Shown: positions 19,436 through 28,348, numbered from the stretch's first letter. The stretch: 64,000 nt of DNA from Rhizobium sophoriradicis (GCF_003939025.1 NZ_RQIH01000016.1:99449-163448); one strand, 5' to 3'. Made by a program: numbers and translations. Notes: generated from the sequence alone by a model not told the origin.

Positions 19436-20494
19436 TTGCCTGATATGCGTGACGTCGAGATCATCGCGCCTAATTTCAAGCGCCGGCTCTCCGGCGTCAC
19501 GTCGACCATCGTCCAGCTCATCCCATGCCAGATCCGGCTCGGCATCAGGATCGCGCCCCTCGGTCCGGGCCTGCCCGAGGACCTGCCGAAACTGAGATGG
19601 TCACAGCTCCCTGGTCTGTGGCGCAGGCCGGCACGCCGGCGCCAGCGCATCTGGCACGCCCGCCGCAACAATGAGATGGCCGTCGGCATCCTGCTCCGCC
19701 ATCTCCTGCGCATGCCGCTGAAGCTCATCTTCACCTCCGCCGCGCAGCGTCGCCACACCGCCTACACGAAATGGCTGATCCGCCGCATGGATGCGGTGAT
19801 CGCAACCAGCGATCGCTCCGGCTCCTTTCTCGAGGTGCCGCACACGGTCATCCAGCACGGCGTCGATCTGTCCCTGTTCCACCCGCCGGAAACGGCGGAG
19901 GACGCCATTGCCGCGACCGGTCTGCCCGGCCGCTACCTTGTCGGCTGCTTCGGTCGTGTGCGCCATCAGAAGGGCACCGATCTCTTCGTCAAGGCTATGA
20001 TCGAACTCTTGCCGCAGCACCCCGAATGGACGGCCGTCGTCTCCGGCCGGGTGACGGCGGAGCACGTGGGCTTCGGCGACAAGCTCAAGGCCGATGTCGC
20101 TGCCGCCGGGCTCGCCGATCGCATCCTCTTCCTCGGCGAAGTGCCCGATATCAAGGTCTGGTATCGCCGCCTGACGCTCTATGTCGCCCCCTCCCGCAAC
20201 GAGGGCTTCGGCCTGACGCCGCTCGAAGCCATGGCTTCGCGCACCGCGGTGGTAGCCTCGGACGCCGGCGCCTATTCCGAACTCATCGCCGAGGGCGAGA
20301 CCGGCGCCGTTATCCCCGCCGGCGATGGCGAGGCACTGACGCGGGCAATCGCTCCCTATATCGCAGATCCGGCGCTGGCGATCGCCCATGGCGAGAATGC
20401 GCTGCGCCACGTCAGGGCGAATTTTGCCCTGGAAAAGGAAGCAAACGCCATTGGCGCCGTTTACGACCGCCTTCTCGGCGGCAATCGCGGCTGA
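19436..20494 (+). CDS. lpcC: LPS core mannosyltransferase, GT1/GT4 type (LpcC/LpsB-like)
   Basis: A 352-residue retaining glycosyltransferase of the GT-B fold. The nucleotide-sugar site is seen as GCFGRVRHQKGTDLFVKA at the start of the C-terminal domain and the EX7E motif as APSRNEGFGLTPLEAMASRTAVVAS. Length, family and position directly behind greA match S. meliloti LpsB and R. leguminosarum LpcC, which add mannose to the inner LPS core at the cytoplasmic face. No other lps genes follow; the dct cluster lies there instead. Symbol by orthology from context. Confidence 0.85.
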   Translation: MPDMRDVEIIAPNFKRRLSGVTSTIVQLIPCQIRLGIRIAPLGPGLPEDLPKLRWSQLPGLWRRPARRRQRIWHARRNNEMAVGILLRHLLRMPLKLIFTSAAQRRHTAYTKWLIRRMDAVIATSDRSGSFLEVPHTVIQHGVDLSLFHPPETAEDAIAATGLPGRYLVGCFGRVRHQKGTDLFVKAMIELLPQHPEWTAVVSGRVTAEHVGFGDKLKADVAAAGLADRILFLGEVPDIKVWYRRLTLYVAPSRNEGFGLTPLEAMASRTAVVASDAGAYSELIAEGETGAVIPAGDGEALTRAIAPYIADPALAIAHGENALRHVRANFALEKEANAIGAVYDRLLGGNRG

Positions 20495-20547
20495 CGCGAA
20501 CGAGAAACGGTCCGCTGGAGCTCTGAACCGGCCGCCAACCCCTCTTT

Positions 20548-20626
20548 CGTCATGCTCGGGCTTGTACCGAGCATCTGCCGCCGTTCGATAGGGCAGCAGA
20601 TCCTCGGCACAAGGCCGAGGATGACG
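20548..20626. repeat. Paired-hairpin dispersed repeat
   Basis: Two almost identical hairpins 25 bases apart: ATGCTCGG-GCTTGTA-CCGAGCAT (20552-20574) and ATCCTCGG-CACAAGG-CCGAGGAT (20600-20622), flanked by CGTC and GACG. The wording (cgtcat-cctcgg-ccgagg-atgacg) matches a palindromic repeat common between genes in rhizobia. It separates convergent lpcC and dctA and may act as a bidirectional transcript end. Confidence 0.65.
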
Positions 20627-20657
20627 ACGAATAGAGAACGACATCATCAACAGCAAA

Positions 20658-20679
20658 CGGCCCGCTGTAGAACGGGCCG
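20658..20679 (-). terminator. Probable dctA terminator
   Basis: Reading leftwards after the dctA stop, CGGCCCG-TTCTACAG-CGGGCCG forms a 7-bp GC stem followed by TTTGCTGTT. The T-run is short, so termination may be partial. Confidence 0.55.
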
Positions 20680-20707
20680 CTGCAAGATTATCGACGATCG
20701 GGTCGGT

Positions 20708-22042
20708 TTATTCGGCCGGTTGCAGCCCGGCCGCCGGAGCCGTCTCTTCCGTCTGGCCGCCGAGCGCTGCGGCAAGCTGCGCGGTATCCAGCTCGTTTTC
20801 CCAACGCGCCACAACGATCGTCGCCACCGCATTGCCGACGAGGTTGGTCAGCGCCCGGCATTCCGACATGAAGCGGTCGATGCCGAGGATGAGCGCCATG
20901 CCGGCGACCGGCACGGAAGGCACGACGGAAAGCGTCGCGGCAAGGGTGATGAAGCCGGCGCCGGTGATACCTGCGGCACCCTTGGAGCTCAGCATCGCCA
21001 CCAGCAGCAGCAGGATCTGGTCGCCCCAGGAGAGCTGGATGCCGGTTGCCTGGGCGATGAAAAGCGCCGCCAGCGTCATGTAGATGTTGGTGCCGTCGAG
21101 ATTGAAGGAATAGCCTGTGGGGATGACGAGGCCGACGACCGAGCGCTTGCAGCCGGCCTTTTCCATCTTGTTCATCAGGCCCGGAAGCGCGGCCTCAGAA
21201 GACGAGGTTCCGAGCACCAGCAGCAGCTCTTCCTTGATGTAACGCAGCAGCGCCAGGATCGAGAAGCCGTTATAGCGGGCGACGGCGCCGAGCACGACGA
21301 GAACGAAGAGCAGCGAGGTGATGTAGAAGGTGCCGATCAGCATGGCGAGATTGGCGATCGAACCGATGCCGTACTTGCCGATGGTGAAGGCCATGGCGCC
21401 GAAGGCGCCGATCGGGGCGGCCTTCATCAGGATGGCGACCAGCTTGAAGATCGGAGCCGTCAGGGCGTTGAGGATGTTGATGACCGGTTCGCCCTTTTCG
21501 CCGACCATGGCGAGCGCGATGCCGAAGAGCACCGAGAAGAACAGCACCTGCAGGATGTCGCCGTCGGCAAAGGCGCCGACGATCGTCGTCGGGATGATAT
21601 TCGTGAGGAAGCCGACAACGCTCTGCTCATGCGCCTTCGTGGCAAAGGTGGCGACGGCGGCGGGATCCAGCGAAGCCGGATCGATGTTCATGCCGGCGCC
21701 TGGCTGGACGACATTGGCGACGACCATGCCGATGACGAGCGCCAGCGTCGAGAAGGTCAGGAAGTACAGCATCGCCTTGCCGGCAACGCGGCCGACCTTC
21801 TTCAGGTCGCTCATGCCGGCAATGCCGGTCGCCACCGTCAGGAAGATGACCGGAGCGATCACCATCTTCACGAGCTTGATGAAGGCATCGCCGAGCGGCT
21901 TCAGCTGGGTGCCGAGTTCGGGATAGAAATGGCCGAGCAGGATGCCTGCGGCGATAGCCGCGAGAACCTGCACGTAGAGATGGGAGTAGAAGGGCTTCTT
22001 GCCCTTGCTGTATGCGACTGCATCGAGTGGTGCTGCGATCAT
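20708..22042 (-). CDS. dctA: C4-dicarboxylate transport protein DctA
   Basis: A 444-residue secondary transporter of the dicarboxylate/cation symporter (DAACS) family. It has eight membrane helices, the serine-rich re-entrant loop GTSSSEAALPGLMNKME, the NLDGTNIYM substrate motif and the second loop containing SSKGAAGITGAGFI. It takes up succinate, fumarate and malate with protons and supplies bacteroid carbon during nitrogen fixation. It is divergent from dctB and has a clear sigma-54 promoter, so DctB/DctD control is expected. Confidence 0.97.
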   Translation of the reverse strand: MIAAPLDAVAYSKGKKPFYSHLYVQVLAAIAAGILLGHFYPELGTQLKPLGDAFIKLVKMVIAPVIFLTVATGIAGMSDLKKVGRVAGKAMLYFLTFSTLALVIGMVVANVVQPGAGMNIDPASLDPAAVATFATKAHEQSVVGFLTNIIPTTIVGAFADGDILQVLFFSVLFGIALAMVGEKGEPVINILNALTAPIFKLVAILMKAAPIGAFGAMAFTIGKYGIGSIANLAMLIGTFYITSLLFVLVVLGAVARYNGFSILALLRYIKEELLLVLGTSSSEAALPGLMNKMEKAGCKRSVVGLVIPTGYSFNLDGTNIYMTLAALFIAQATGIQLSWGDQILLLLVAMLSSKGAAGITGAGFITLAATLSVVPSVPVAGMALILGIDRFMSECRALTNLVGNAVATIVVARWENELDTAQLAAALGGQTEETAPAAGLQPAE

Positions 22043-22135
22043 GATGTCCTCCTAAAGGCTCGTCCGGAACGAACTCCGGCCTCCCGAGCCGTTCGCTTCA
22101 ATCCAACAGCTCAGCCGTTGTTGCGCTGTTCTTCG

Positions 22136-22150
22136 CAATCGCCGTGCCAG
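22136..22150 (-). promoter_or_regulatory. Sigma-54 promoter of dctA
   Basis: On the minus strand TGGCACG-GCGA-TTGC matches the -24/-12 consensus TGGCACG-N4-TTGC exactly. Transcription should begin about 12 bases downstream, near 22124, giving a leader of roughly 80 bases before dctA. Confidence 0.9.
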
Positions 22151-22235
22151 TTTCGCGCCATCCGCCTAAATCATTGTATTTATGGCAATAAATTTTCTGG
22201 CGGGCCAGCCGCCTAACCCGCCAATGCGAAAACCC

Positions 22236-22253
22236 ACACAAATCCATTTGCGT
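22236..22253. promoter_or_regulatory. Putative DctD site 1 (enhancer)
   Basis: ACACAAAT-CC-ATTTGCGT is a near-perfect 8-bp dyad (7 of 8 pairs) about 110-130 bases upstream of the predicted dctA start. That is where DctD-type upstream activator sites are expected. Confidence 0.6.
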
Positions 22254-22256
22254 CTC

Positions 22257-22272
22257 GTGCGGAAAAATGCAC
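22257..22272. promoter_or_regulatory. Putative DctD site 2, overlapping the dctB start
   Basis: GTGC-GGAAAAAT-GCAC lies four bases from site 1 and covers the dctB start codon at 22267. Paired DctD sites upstream of dctA are established in rhizobia. DctD bound here could also affect dctBD expression. Confidence 0.5.
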
Positions 22273-24141
22273 AAATCCGCCATGTCCTTGTCAGTCTCGC
22301 AAAGGCTTTGGCCCTCTCTGCCCTTGCACCACCGCATTCGCCGGATGTGGTGGGCCTATGCGGTACTCGCTCTCTCAGCCGTCGCCGCAAGTCTCTTGGT
22401 GAGCGGCGAGGTCGGCCGGCGCCGGGCGGAAGCGGCCCTGGAGGAACAGGCCCGCACCGATGCGAGGATGAACGTGGCGCTGCTGCGCACCGTCCTCGAA
22501 AAATACCGGGCGCTGCCCTTCGTGCTGTCGCAAGATACCGCGCTCGCCGCGGCCCTGGCGGGACGCGACGCCGGCACGTTCGAGCAGTTGAGCCGGAAGC
22601 TTGAGACACTGGCCGCCGGTACGAAGGCTGCCGTCATCTATGTCATCGACAAGGATGGCATCGCGGTTTCGGCCAGCAACTGGCGCGAACCGACGAGCTT
22701 CGTCGGCAGCAACTATCGCTTCCGCGAGTATTTTCAGGGCGCCGTCGCTCAAGGGCAGGCCGAGCATTTCGCGCTCGGCACCGTCAGCAAGAAGCCCGGT
22801 CTTTATATTTCCGAGCGGATATCAGGCAGCGACGGTCTCCTGGGCGTCGTCGTCGTCAAGGTCGAATTCGACGATGTCGAGGCGGATTGGAATGCCTCGG
22901 GCGCCCCGTCCTACGTCATCGACGATCGCGGCATCGTCCTCATCACCAGCATTCCCTCCTGGCGGTTCATGACGATCGGCCGCATTGCCGAGGATCGGCT
23001 GACCGCGATCCGCGAGAGCCTTCAATTCGGTGACGCGCCGCTTCAGCCGTTGCCGCTCGATATCATCAGGCACCTTGGCGACGGGCTTGCTGTCGTTGAG
23101 ATCGTCACGCCCGGCGGCGCCGGTAAGACCAGCTTTCTCAATGTCGGGATGCCTATCCCTGCGACCGGCTGGCACCTGCAGCATCTTGTTGCATTGGGAC
23201 CGTCCGTCGATGCGGCGGTCCGCGAAACGCGCATGCTGGCGCTGCTCTTGCTTTTGCCGCTCCTGGCGGGCGCAGCCTTCCTCTTGCGCCGTCGCCAGAC
23301 GATCACGCTGAGGATTTTCAGGGAGCAGCAGGCGCGCGAAGAACTGGAACAACGCGTGGCTGAGCGGACGCTGGATCTCAGCCAGGCGCGGGATCGGCTG
23401 CAGGCCGAGATCGCCGGTCATCGCAGCACCGAGCAGAAGCTCCAGGCGGTGCAGCAGGACCTGGTGCAGGCAAACCGGCTGGCGATCCTCGGCCAGGTTG
23501 CCGCCGGCGTCGCCCATGAGATCAACCAGCCGGTGGCGACTATCCGCGCCTATGCGGACAATGCCCGCACCTTCCTCGACCGCGGCCAGACGGCACCCGC
23601 CGGTGAAAATCTTCAGAACATCGCCGCACTGACGGAACGCATCGGCTCGATCACCGAGGAGCTGAAGACCTTCGCCCGCAAGGGCCGCGGCAGCGCCGAG
23701 CCGACAGGCTTGAAGGACGTCATCGAGGGGGCGGTGATGCTGTTGCGCAGCCGCTTTGCCGGCCGCATGGATACGCTCGACATCGCGCTGCCGCCGGCCG
23801 AGCTGCAGGTCATGGGCAGCAGGATCCGCCTCGAGCAGGTGCTGATCAACCTGCTTCAGAACGCGCTGGAGGCCGTAGCGCCGAAGGCCGAAGAGGGGCG
23901 CGTCGAGGTCAGGACATCGGCCGATGCGGAGACGGTGACGCTGACGGTTGCCGACAACGGCCCCGGCATTTCGCCCGAAATCCGCAAAGGCCTGTTCACG
24001 CCGTTCAACACCTCGAAGGAAAAAGGTCTCGGTCTCGGGCTCGTCATCTCCAAGGACATCGTCGGCGATTACGGCGGCCGGATGGAAGTTGAGAGCGATG
24101 GCGAGGGAAGCCGGTTCATCGTTCATCTGAGGAAGGCTTGA
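22267..24141 (+). CDS. dctB: C4-dicarboxylate sensor histidine kinase DctB
   Basis: A 624-residue membrane sensor kinase: a helix at about 27-47, a periplasmic double-PAS (PDC) sensor (residues about 55-315, including YVIDKDGIAVSASNWREP and YRFREYFQGA), a second helix at about 320-340, a coiled coil and the kinase core. The phospho-acceptor is His417 in VAAGVAHEINQPVA. N and G boxes are LINLLQNALEA, DNGPGISPE and GLGLGLVISKDI. It senses dicarboxylates with DctA and phosphorylates DctD, whose gene follows 4 bases later. A later in-frame ATG (22282) could be used instead of 22267. Confidence 0.95.
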   Translation: MHKSAMSLSVSQRLWPSLPLHHRIRRMWWAYAVLALSAVAASLLVSGEVGRRRAEAALEEQARTDARMNVALLRTVLEKYRALPFVLSQDTALAAALAGRDAGTFEQLSRKLETLAAGTKAAVIYVIDKDGIAVSASNWREPTSFVGSNYRFREYFQGAVAQGQAEHFALGTVSKKPGLYISERISGSDGLLGVVVVKVEFDDVEADWNASGAPSYVIDDRGIVLITSIPSWRFMTIGRIAEDRLTAIRESLQFGDAPLQPLPLDIIRHLGDGLAVVEIVTPGGAGKTSFLNVGMPIPATGWHLQHLVALGPSVDAAVRETRMLALLLLLPLLAGAAFLLRRRQTITLRIFREQQAREELEQRVAERTLDLSQARDRLQAEIAGHRSTEQKLQAVQQDLVQANRLAILGQVAAGVAHEINQPVATIRAYADNARTFLDRGQTAPAGENLQNIAALTERIGSITEELKTFARKGRGSAEPTGLKDVIEGAVMLLRSRFAGRMDTLDIALPPAELQVMGSRIRLEQVLINLLQNALEAVAPKAEEGRVEVRTSADAETVTLTVADNGPGISPEIRKGLFTPFNTSKEKGLGLGLVISKDIVGDYGGRMEVESDGEGSRFIVHLRKA

Positions 24142-24145
24142 GATC

Positions 24146-25492
24146 ATGGACATGGCCATACCCGTTGCTTTGATCGACGATGACGGCGATCTGCGCCGCG
24201 CCACGGCCCAGACGCTGGAGCTCGCCGGCTTCTTCGTTTCCGCCTATGACGGTGCCAAAGCAGCGCTGGCCGACCTGCCGGCCGACTTCGCCGGCCCCGT
24301 CGTCACCGATATCCGCATGCCCGAGATCGACGGGCTGCAGCTGTTCGCCACGCTCAAAGACCTGGATGCCGACCTGCCCGTCATCCTGATGACTGGCCAC
24401 GGCGATATCCCGATGGCCGTCCAGGCCATCCAGGACGGCGCCTATGATTTCATCGCCAAACCCTTCCCGGCCGACCGGCTCGTCCAGAGTGTGCGCCGCG
24501 CCAGCGAGAAACGGCGGCTCGTCCTGGAAAACCGCATGCTGCGCAAGGCTGCCGACGACGCGCAGGAGACTTTGCCGCTGATCGGCCAAACGCCCGTCAT
24601 GGACAATCTCAGGAAGATCCTTCGCCATATCGCCGATACAGATGTCGACGTGCTGGTCGCCGGCGAAACCGGCAGCGGCAAGGAAGTGGTCGCCCAGATC
24701 CTGCATCAGTGGAGCCACCGACGGAAAGGCAACTTCGTGGCGCTGAACTGCGGGGCGCTGCCCGAAACCGTCATCGAAAGCGAGCTGTTCGGTCATGAGG
24801 CCGGCGCCTTCACCGGCGCCCAGAAGCGCCGCATGGGCCGCATCGAACATGCAAGCGGCGGCACGCTTTTCCTCGACGAGATCGAAAGCATGCCCGTCGC
24901 CACACAGGTCAAGATGCTGCGGGTGCTGGAGATGCGCGAAATCACCCCGCTCGGCACCAACGAGGTGCGCCCGGTCGACCTGCGCGTCGTCGCGGCCGCC
25001 AAGATCGATCTCGGAGATCCCGAGGTGCGGGGCGATTTTCGCGAGGACCTCTATTACAGGCTGAATGTCGTGACGATCTCCATTCCGCCGCTCAGAGAGC
25101 GCCGTGAAGATATTCCGCTGCTGTTCTCCCATTTCGCCGCGCGCGCCGCCGAGCGCTTCCGCCGCGACGTGCCGGAACTTTCAGAGAATGTCCGCCATCA
25201 TCTTGCCACCCATGTATGGCCGGGCAATGTCCGCGAGCTCTCCCATTATGCCGAACGCGTGGTGCTGGGCGTCGAAGGCGGCGCAGCAGCGCCCCTTCCC
25301 CCGCAGCCGGCGGGCGGCACGCTGCCCGAGCGGCTGGAACGCTACGAGGCCGAGATCATCCGCGATGCGCTCGCGAGCAATGACGGCGACGTGCGCCGCA
25401 CCATCGAGGCGCTCGGCATCCCGAGAAAGACGTTTTACGACAAGCTCCAGCGGCACGGCATCAACCGCGGCGGCTATGCCTCGCGTAAATAA
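24146..25492 (+). CDS. dctD: Sigma-54 response regulator DctD
   Basis: A 448-residue NtrC-family activator. The receiver domain has its phospho-acceptor Asp55 in VVTDIRMPEIDG. The AAA+ domain carries Walker A GETGSGKE (173-180), the sigma-54 contact loop GAFTGA (220-225) and LFLDEIE as Walker B. The C-terminal Fis-type helix-turn-helix (RRTIEALGIPRKTFYDKL) binds the upstream sites. When phosphorylated by DctB it drives dctA from its sigma-54 promoter. Confidence 0.96.
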   Translation: MDMAIPVALIDDDGDLRRATAQTLELAGFFVSAYDGAKAALADLPADFAGPVVTDIRMPEIDGLQLFATLKDLDADLPVILMTGHGDIPMAVQAIQDGAYDFIAKPFPADRLVQSVRRASEKRRLVLENRMLRKAADDAQETLPLIGQTPVMDNLRKILRHIADTDVDVLVAGETGSGKEVVAQILHQWSHRRKGNFVALNCGALPETVIESELFGHEAGAFTGAQKRRMGRIEHASGGTLFLDEIESMPVATQVKMLRVLEMREITPLGTNEVRPVDLRVVAAAKIDLGDPEVRGDFREDLYYRLNVVTISIPPLRERREDIPLLFSHFAARAAERFRRDVPELSENVRHHLATHVWPGNVRELSHYAERVVLGVEGGAAAPLPPQPAGGTLPERLERYEAEIIRDALASNDGDVRRTIEALGIPRKTFYDKLQRHGINRGGYASRK

Positions 25493-25497
25493 GCTTT

Positions 25498-25965
25498 TCA
25501 GACTTCTACCAGTCCGAGTTTCTTCACCTGGCGGATCGTCAGCATGGTGCGCACGGTATCGACATGTTCGTTCGCCGTCAGAACTTCGATGACGAAGTCC
25601 TGGAAGTGGGTGAGGTTCTCCGCCACGCAATGCAGCAGGAAATCGCTGTCGCCCGAGACCATCCAGGCCTGCCGCACCAGCGGCCATTCGGTGGTGGCGG
25701 CGGCAAAGGCCTTGAGATTGCCTTCCGACTGATGCTTGAGCCCAACCATGCAGAAAGCGACCAGGTCGAAGCCGAGCTTCGGGCTGTTCAGCATGGCGTG
25801 ATAGCCTTCGATGATGCCGGCTTCCTCGAGCTTGCGCACCCGGCGCAGGCAGGGCGGCGCCGAAATACCGACGCGATCGGCGAGCTCGACATTGGTCATG
25901 CGGCCGTCGGCCTGCAGCTCCCGGAGGATCTTTATGTCGATGACGTCGAGTTCCGTGCGACCCAC
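25498..25965 (-). CDS. lrp: Lrp/AsnC family transcriptional regulator
   Basis: A 155-residue regulator with an N-terminal winged helix-turn-helix (DIKILRELQADGRMTNVELADRVGISAPPCLRRVRKLE) and a C-terminal RAM/ACT-like domain (residues about 70-150) for amino-acid response and octamer assembly. I take the GTG at 25965, which has AGAAAGG upstream and gives the normal family length. A longer frame to 26025 would read through a TATATA-containing promoter-like region. It is convergent with dctD, with only five bases between the stops. S. meliloti carries lrp at the same end of the greA-lpsB region. Confidence 0.87.
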   Translation of the reverse strand: MGRTELDVIDIKILRELQADGRMTNVELADRVGISAPPCLRRVRKLEEAGIIEGYHAMLNSPKLGFDLVAFCMVGLKHQSEGNLKAFAAATTEWPLVRQAWMVSGDSDFLLHCVAENLTHFQDFVIEVLTANEHVDTVRTMLTIRQVKKLGLVEV

Positions 25966-26196
25966 TTCGCGGCCTTTCTTTAATTCTGCGCGGCGAGCTT
26001 CTATATAAAGCCGCGGAATACGCAAGAAAGTTTCAAGCCGATGACGGATTCTTGCACATCAAGGCGATTTGCCTTGTTGGTAATGCAAGGCTGCCCTTGA
26101 ATAATAGCATTGGACGTTCATAAATGGCGCATGGACCGCGAAACGGCCGTAATCCCTATTTAGCCGCCGCCCTCCTGCCAGTCGAAAGGAAATGAC

Positions 26197-27171
26197 ATGC
26201 CCGCCCGCCACACGAAGGTGCTCATCATCGGTTCCGGACCCGCCGGCTATACGGCCGCGGTCTATGCCGCGCGCGCCATGCTGAAGCCGGTCTTGATCGC
26301 CGGTCTCGAACAGGGCGGTCAGCTGATGATCACCACCGATGTCGAGAACTATCCGGGCTTTGCCGATCCGATCCAGGGCCCCTGGCTGATGGAGCAGATG
26401 CTGCAGCAGGCAAAACATGTCGGCGCCGAGATCGTCAACGACCTCGTGACCGAGGTCGACATGAACCAGCGGCCCTTCGTCGCTCGCACCGACAGCGGCC
26501 AGGTATGGACCGCCGATACGCTGATCATCGCCACCGGCGCCAAGGCCAAGTGGCTCGGCATCGAAAGCGAACAGCATTTCCAGGGCTTCGGTGTTTCGGC
26601 CTGCGCCACCTGCGACGGCTTCTTCTATCGCAACAAGGATGTGATCGTCGTCGGCGGCGGCAACAGCGCCGTCGAAGAGGCACTCTATCTCTCCAACATC
26701 GCCAAGTCGGTAACGGTCGTCCACCGTCGCGACTCGTTCCGCGCCGAGAAGATCCTGCAGGAACGCCTGTTCGCCAAGGAAAACGTCAAGGTGCTGTGGA
26801 ACTCGGAAGTGGCCGAAATAACAGGCACGCCGGCCAAGCCCCCGATGCCGCAATCCGTCACCGGCGCGCGCCTGCGCGATGTCAGAACCGGCGCGATCAC
26901 GGAAATGCCGGTCGACGGCGTCTTCGTCGCGATCGGCCATGCGCCGGCAACCGAACTTTTCAAGGACAAGCTGAAGCTGAAAGACAACGGCTATCTCTGG
27001 ACCGCGCCGGATTCGACCGCGACCAGCCTCGAGGGTGTCTATGCCGCCGGCGACGTGACCGACGACACCTTCCGCCAGGCCGTCACCGCCGCCGGGATGG
27101 GCTGCATGGCAGCGCTCGAAGCCGAGCGATATCTGACGGGCCACATGCCCGTCGCCGTGGCCGCGGAGTAA
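26197..27171 (+). CDS. trxB: Thioredoxin-disulfide reductase
   Basis: A 324-residue low-molecular-weight flavoprotein. The FAD site is IGSGPAGYTAAVYAARA near the N-terminus. The redox pair is Cys136-Ala-Thr-Cys139 (ACATCDG), the NADPH site is VVGGGNSAVEEALYLS, and the C-terminal FAD motif is GVYAAGDVTD. It passes electrons from NADPH to thioredoxin in the cytoplasm. The lsrB gene follows within 22 bases, so oxidative-stress enzyme and regulator are co-transcribed. Confidence 0.96.
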   Translation: MPARHTKVLIIGSGPAGYTAAVYAARAMLKPVLIAGLEQGGQLMITTDVENYPGFADPIQGPWLMEQMLQQAKHVGAEIVNDLVTEVDMNQRPFVARTDSGQVWTADTLIIATGAKAKWLGIESEQHFQGFGVSACATCDGFFYRNKDVIVVGGGNSAVEEALYLSNIAKSVTVVHRRDSFRAEKILQERLFAKENVKVLWNSEVAEITGTPAKPPMPQSVTGARLRDVRTGAITEMPVDGVFVAIGHAPATELFKDKLKLKDNGYLWTAPDSTATSLEGVYAAGDVTDDTFRQAVTAAGMGCMAALEAERYLTGHMPVAVAAE

Positions 27172-27193
27172 GATCGGCATGAGAGGCGGGGGA

Positions 27194-28090
27194 ATGCCAC
27201 TGGATTGGGACAAGCTGCGTATTTTCCACGCAGCTGCCGAGGCGGGCTCGTTTACGCACGCAGCCGATAAGCTGCATCTGTCCCAATCCGCCATCAGCCG
27301 CCAGGTGAGCGCGCTGGAGCAGGATGTAGGCACCAAGCTGTTTCACCGCCATGCGCGCGGCCTGATCCTGACGGAACAGGGGGAACTGCTGTACCGCACC
27401 GCCCATGACGTGCTGCTGAAGCTCGAAACCGTGAAGATGCAGCTCACCGAGACGACCGAGACGCCGTCCGGCAAGCTGCGTGTGACGACGACGGTCGGCC
27501 TCGGCCAGGGCTGGCTGACCGACAAGATCCAGGAATTCCTGCAGCTTTATCCCGATGTGCAGATCCAGCTGATCCTCGACAATGAGGAAGTGGATGTGAA
27601 CATGCGCCATGCCGACTGCGCAATCCGCCTGCGTCAGCCGCAGCAGTCCGACCTCATCCAACGCAAACTCTTCACCGTGCACATGCACGTCTATGCCGCT
27701 CCCTCCTACATCAACCGCCATGGCGAGCCGCAGAAGATCGAGGATCTCGACAACCACCGCATCATCACCTTCGGCGAGCCGGCGCCGAGCTACCTGCTCG
27801 ATGTCAACTGGCTCGAGGTCGCCGGCCGCTCGTCCGACAACAAGCGGATCCCGCATCTGCAGATCAACAGCCAGACCTCGATCAAGCGCGCCTGTCTCCT
27901 CGGCATCGGCGTCGCCTGCCTTCCGGATTACATCGTCGGACGCGATCCTGGCCTGATTCAGCTGGCGATCAACGCCGATGTTCCCTCCTTCGACACCTAT
28001 TTCTGCTATCCCGACGAAATCAAGAACGCCGCCAAGCTGAAGGCTTTCCGCGATTTCATTGTCAGCAAGGCCAGAAACTGGAATTTTTAA
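27194..28090 (+). CDS. lsrB: LysR-type regulator LsrB/VtlR
   Basis: A 298-residue LysR-type regulator. The N-terminal winged helix is RIFHAAAEAGSFTHAADKLHLSQSAISRQVSALE; the effector domain follows. Four cysteines (142, 234, 242, 271) lie in the effector domain; the S. meliloti orthologue LsrB is reported to sense redox state through cysteines. Orthologues in Brucella and Agrobacterium (VtlR) activate the AbcR2 small RNA. Here two AbcR genes follow directly with matching upstream dyads. I use ATG 27194; an ATG at 27179 is also possible and would add five residues. Co-transcription with trxB is likely. Confidence 0.88.
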   Translation: MPLDWDKLRIFHAAAEAGSFTHAADKLHLSQSAISRQVSALEQDVGTKLFHRHARGLILTEQGELLYRTAHDVLLKLETVKMQLTETTETPSGKLRVTTTVGLGQGWLTDKIQEFLQLYPDVQIQLILDNEEVDVNMRHADCAIRLRQPQQSDLIQRKLFTVHMHVYAAPSYINRHGEPQKIEDLDNHRIITFGEPAPSYLLDVNWLEVAGRSSDNKRIPHLQINSQTSIKRACLLGIGVACLPDYIVGRDPGLIQLAINADVPSFDTYFCYPDEIKNAAKLKAFRDFIVSKARNWNF

Positions 28091-28128
28091 TCAAATTTAT
28101 GGATTGTTTTCCATACTATGCATGGGAC

Positions 28129-28145
28129 GCATGACTGGCATGCAC
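28129..28145. promoter_or_regulatory. LysR-type dyad upstream of AbcR copy 1
   Basis: GCAT-GACTGGC-ATGC (28129-28143, followed by AC) ends nine bases before the -35 box of the first sRNA. The same dyad at the same distance precedes the second sRNA. Proposed LsrB/VtlR operator. Confidence 0.6.
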
Positions 28146-28154
28146 AAATGTGGG

Positions 28155-28182
28155 TTGCCGTTTGCCCATTAAACCACCATAT
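28155..28182 (+). promoter_or_regulatory. Promoter of AbcR copy 1
   Basis: TTGCCG, 16 bases, CCATAT; the predicted start is A at 28190. Geometry is identical to the copy 2 promoter. Confidence 0.65.
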
Positions 28183-28189
28183 CGCACAT

Positions 28190-28305
28190 AGCTGATGCAC
28201 ATGGTGGCTTTTCCTCCCAGTTCCACCGCATTAGCTGTTCCCCTCTGGAGGTTTTTGACCTTCACAATTATAAGGGCCCTGGTTTTCCAGCGGCCCTCTT
28301 TTTTT
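28190..28305 (+). ncRNA. AbcR (alpha-r15) small RNA, copy 1
   Basis: A transcript of about 116 nt from AGCTGATGCAC to the T-run at 28299-28305. Features of the AbcR family are present: two single-stranded CCTCCC/CCCCTCTGGAGG blocks able to pair with ribosome sites, the conserved TTGACCTTCACAA box, and the terminator GGGCCCTGGTTTTCCAGCGGCCC followed by eight T. The second copy follows 106 bases later with about 80 percent identity over the core. Position between a LysR gene and an ArsR gene is the known alpha-r15 setting. AbcR RNAs repress many ABC-transporter mRNAs with Hfq. Confidence 0.9.
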
Positions 28306-28348
28306 GCCTTAGCTTACCCAGTATGCCGCACCGCAAAAAAATTGTGCG

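Noticed and set aside
20552..22216. A 554-codon plus-strand frame opposite dctA
   Set aside because: Antisense to a complete dctA; sequence is Arg/Asp/Glu low-complexity typical of the complement of a hydrophobic gene.
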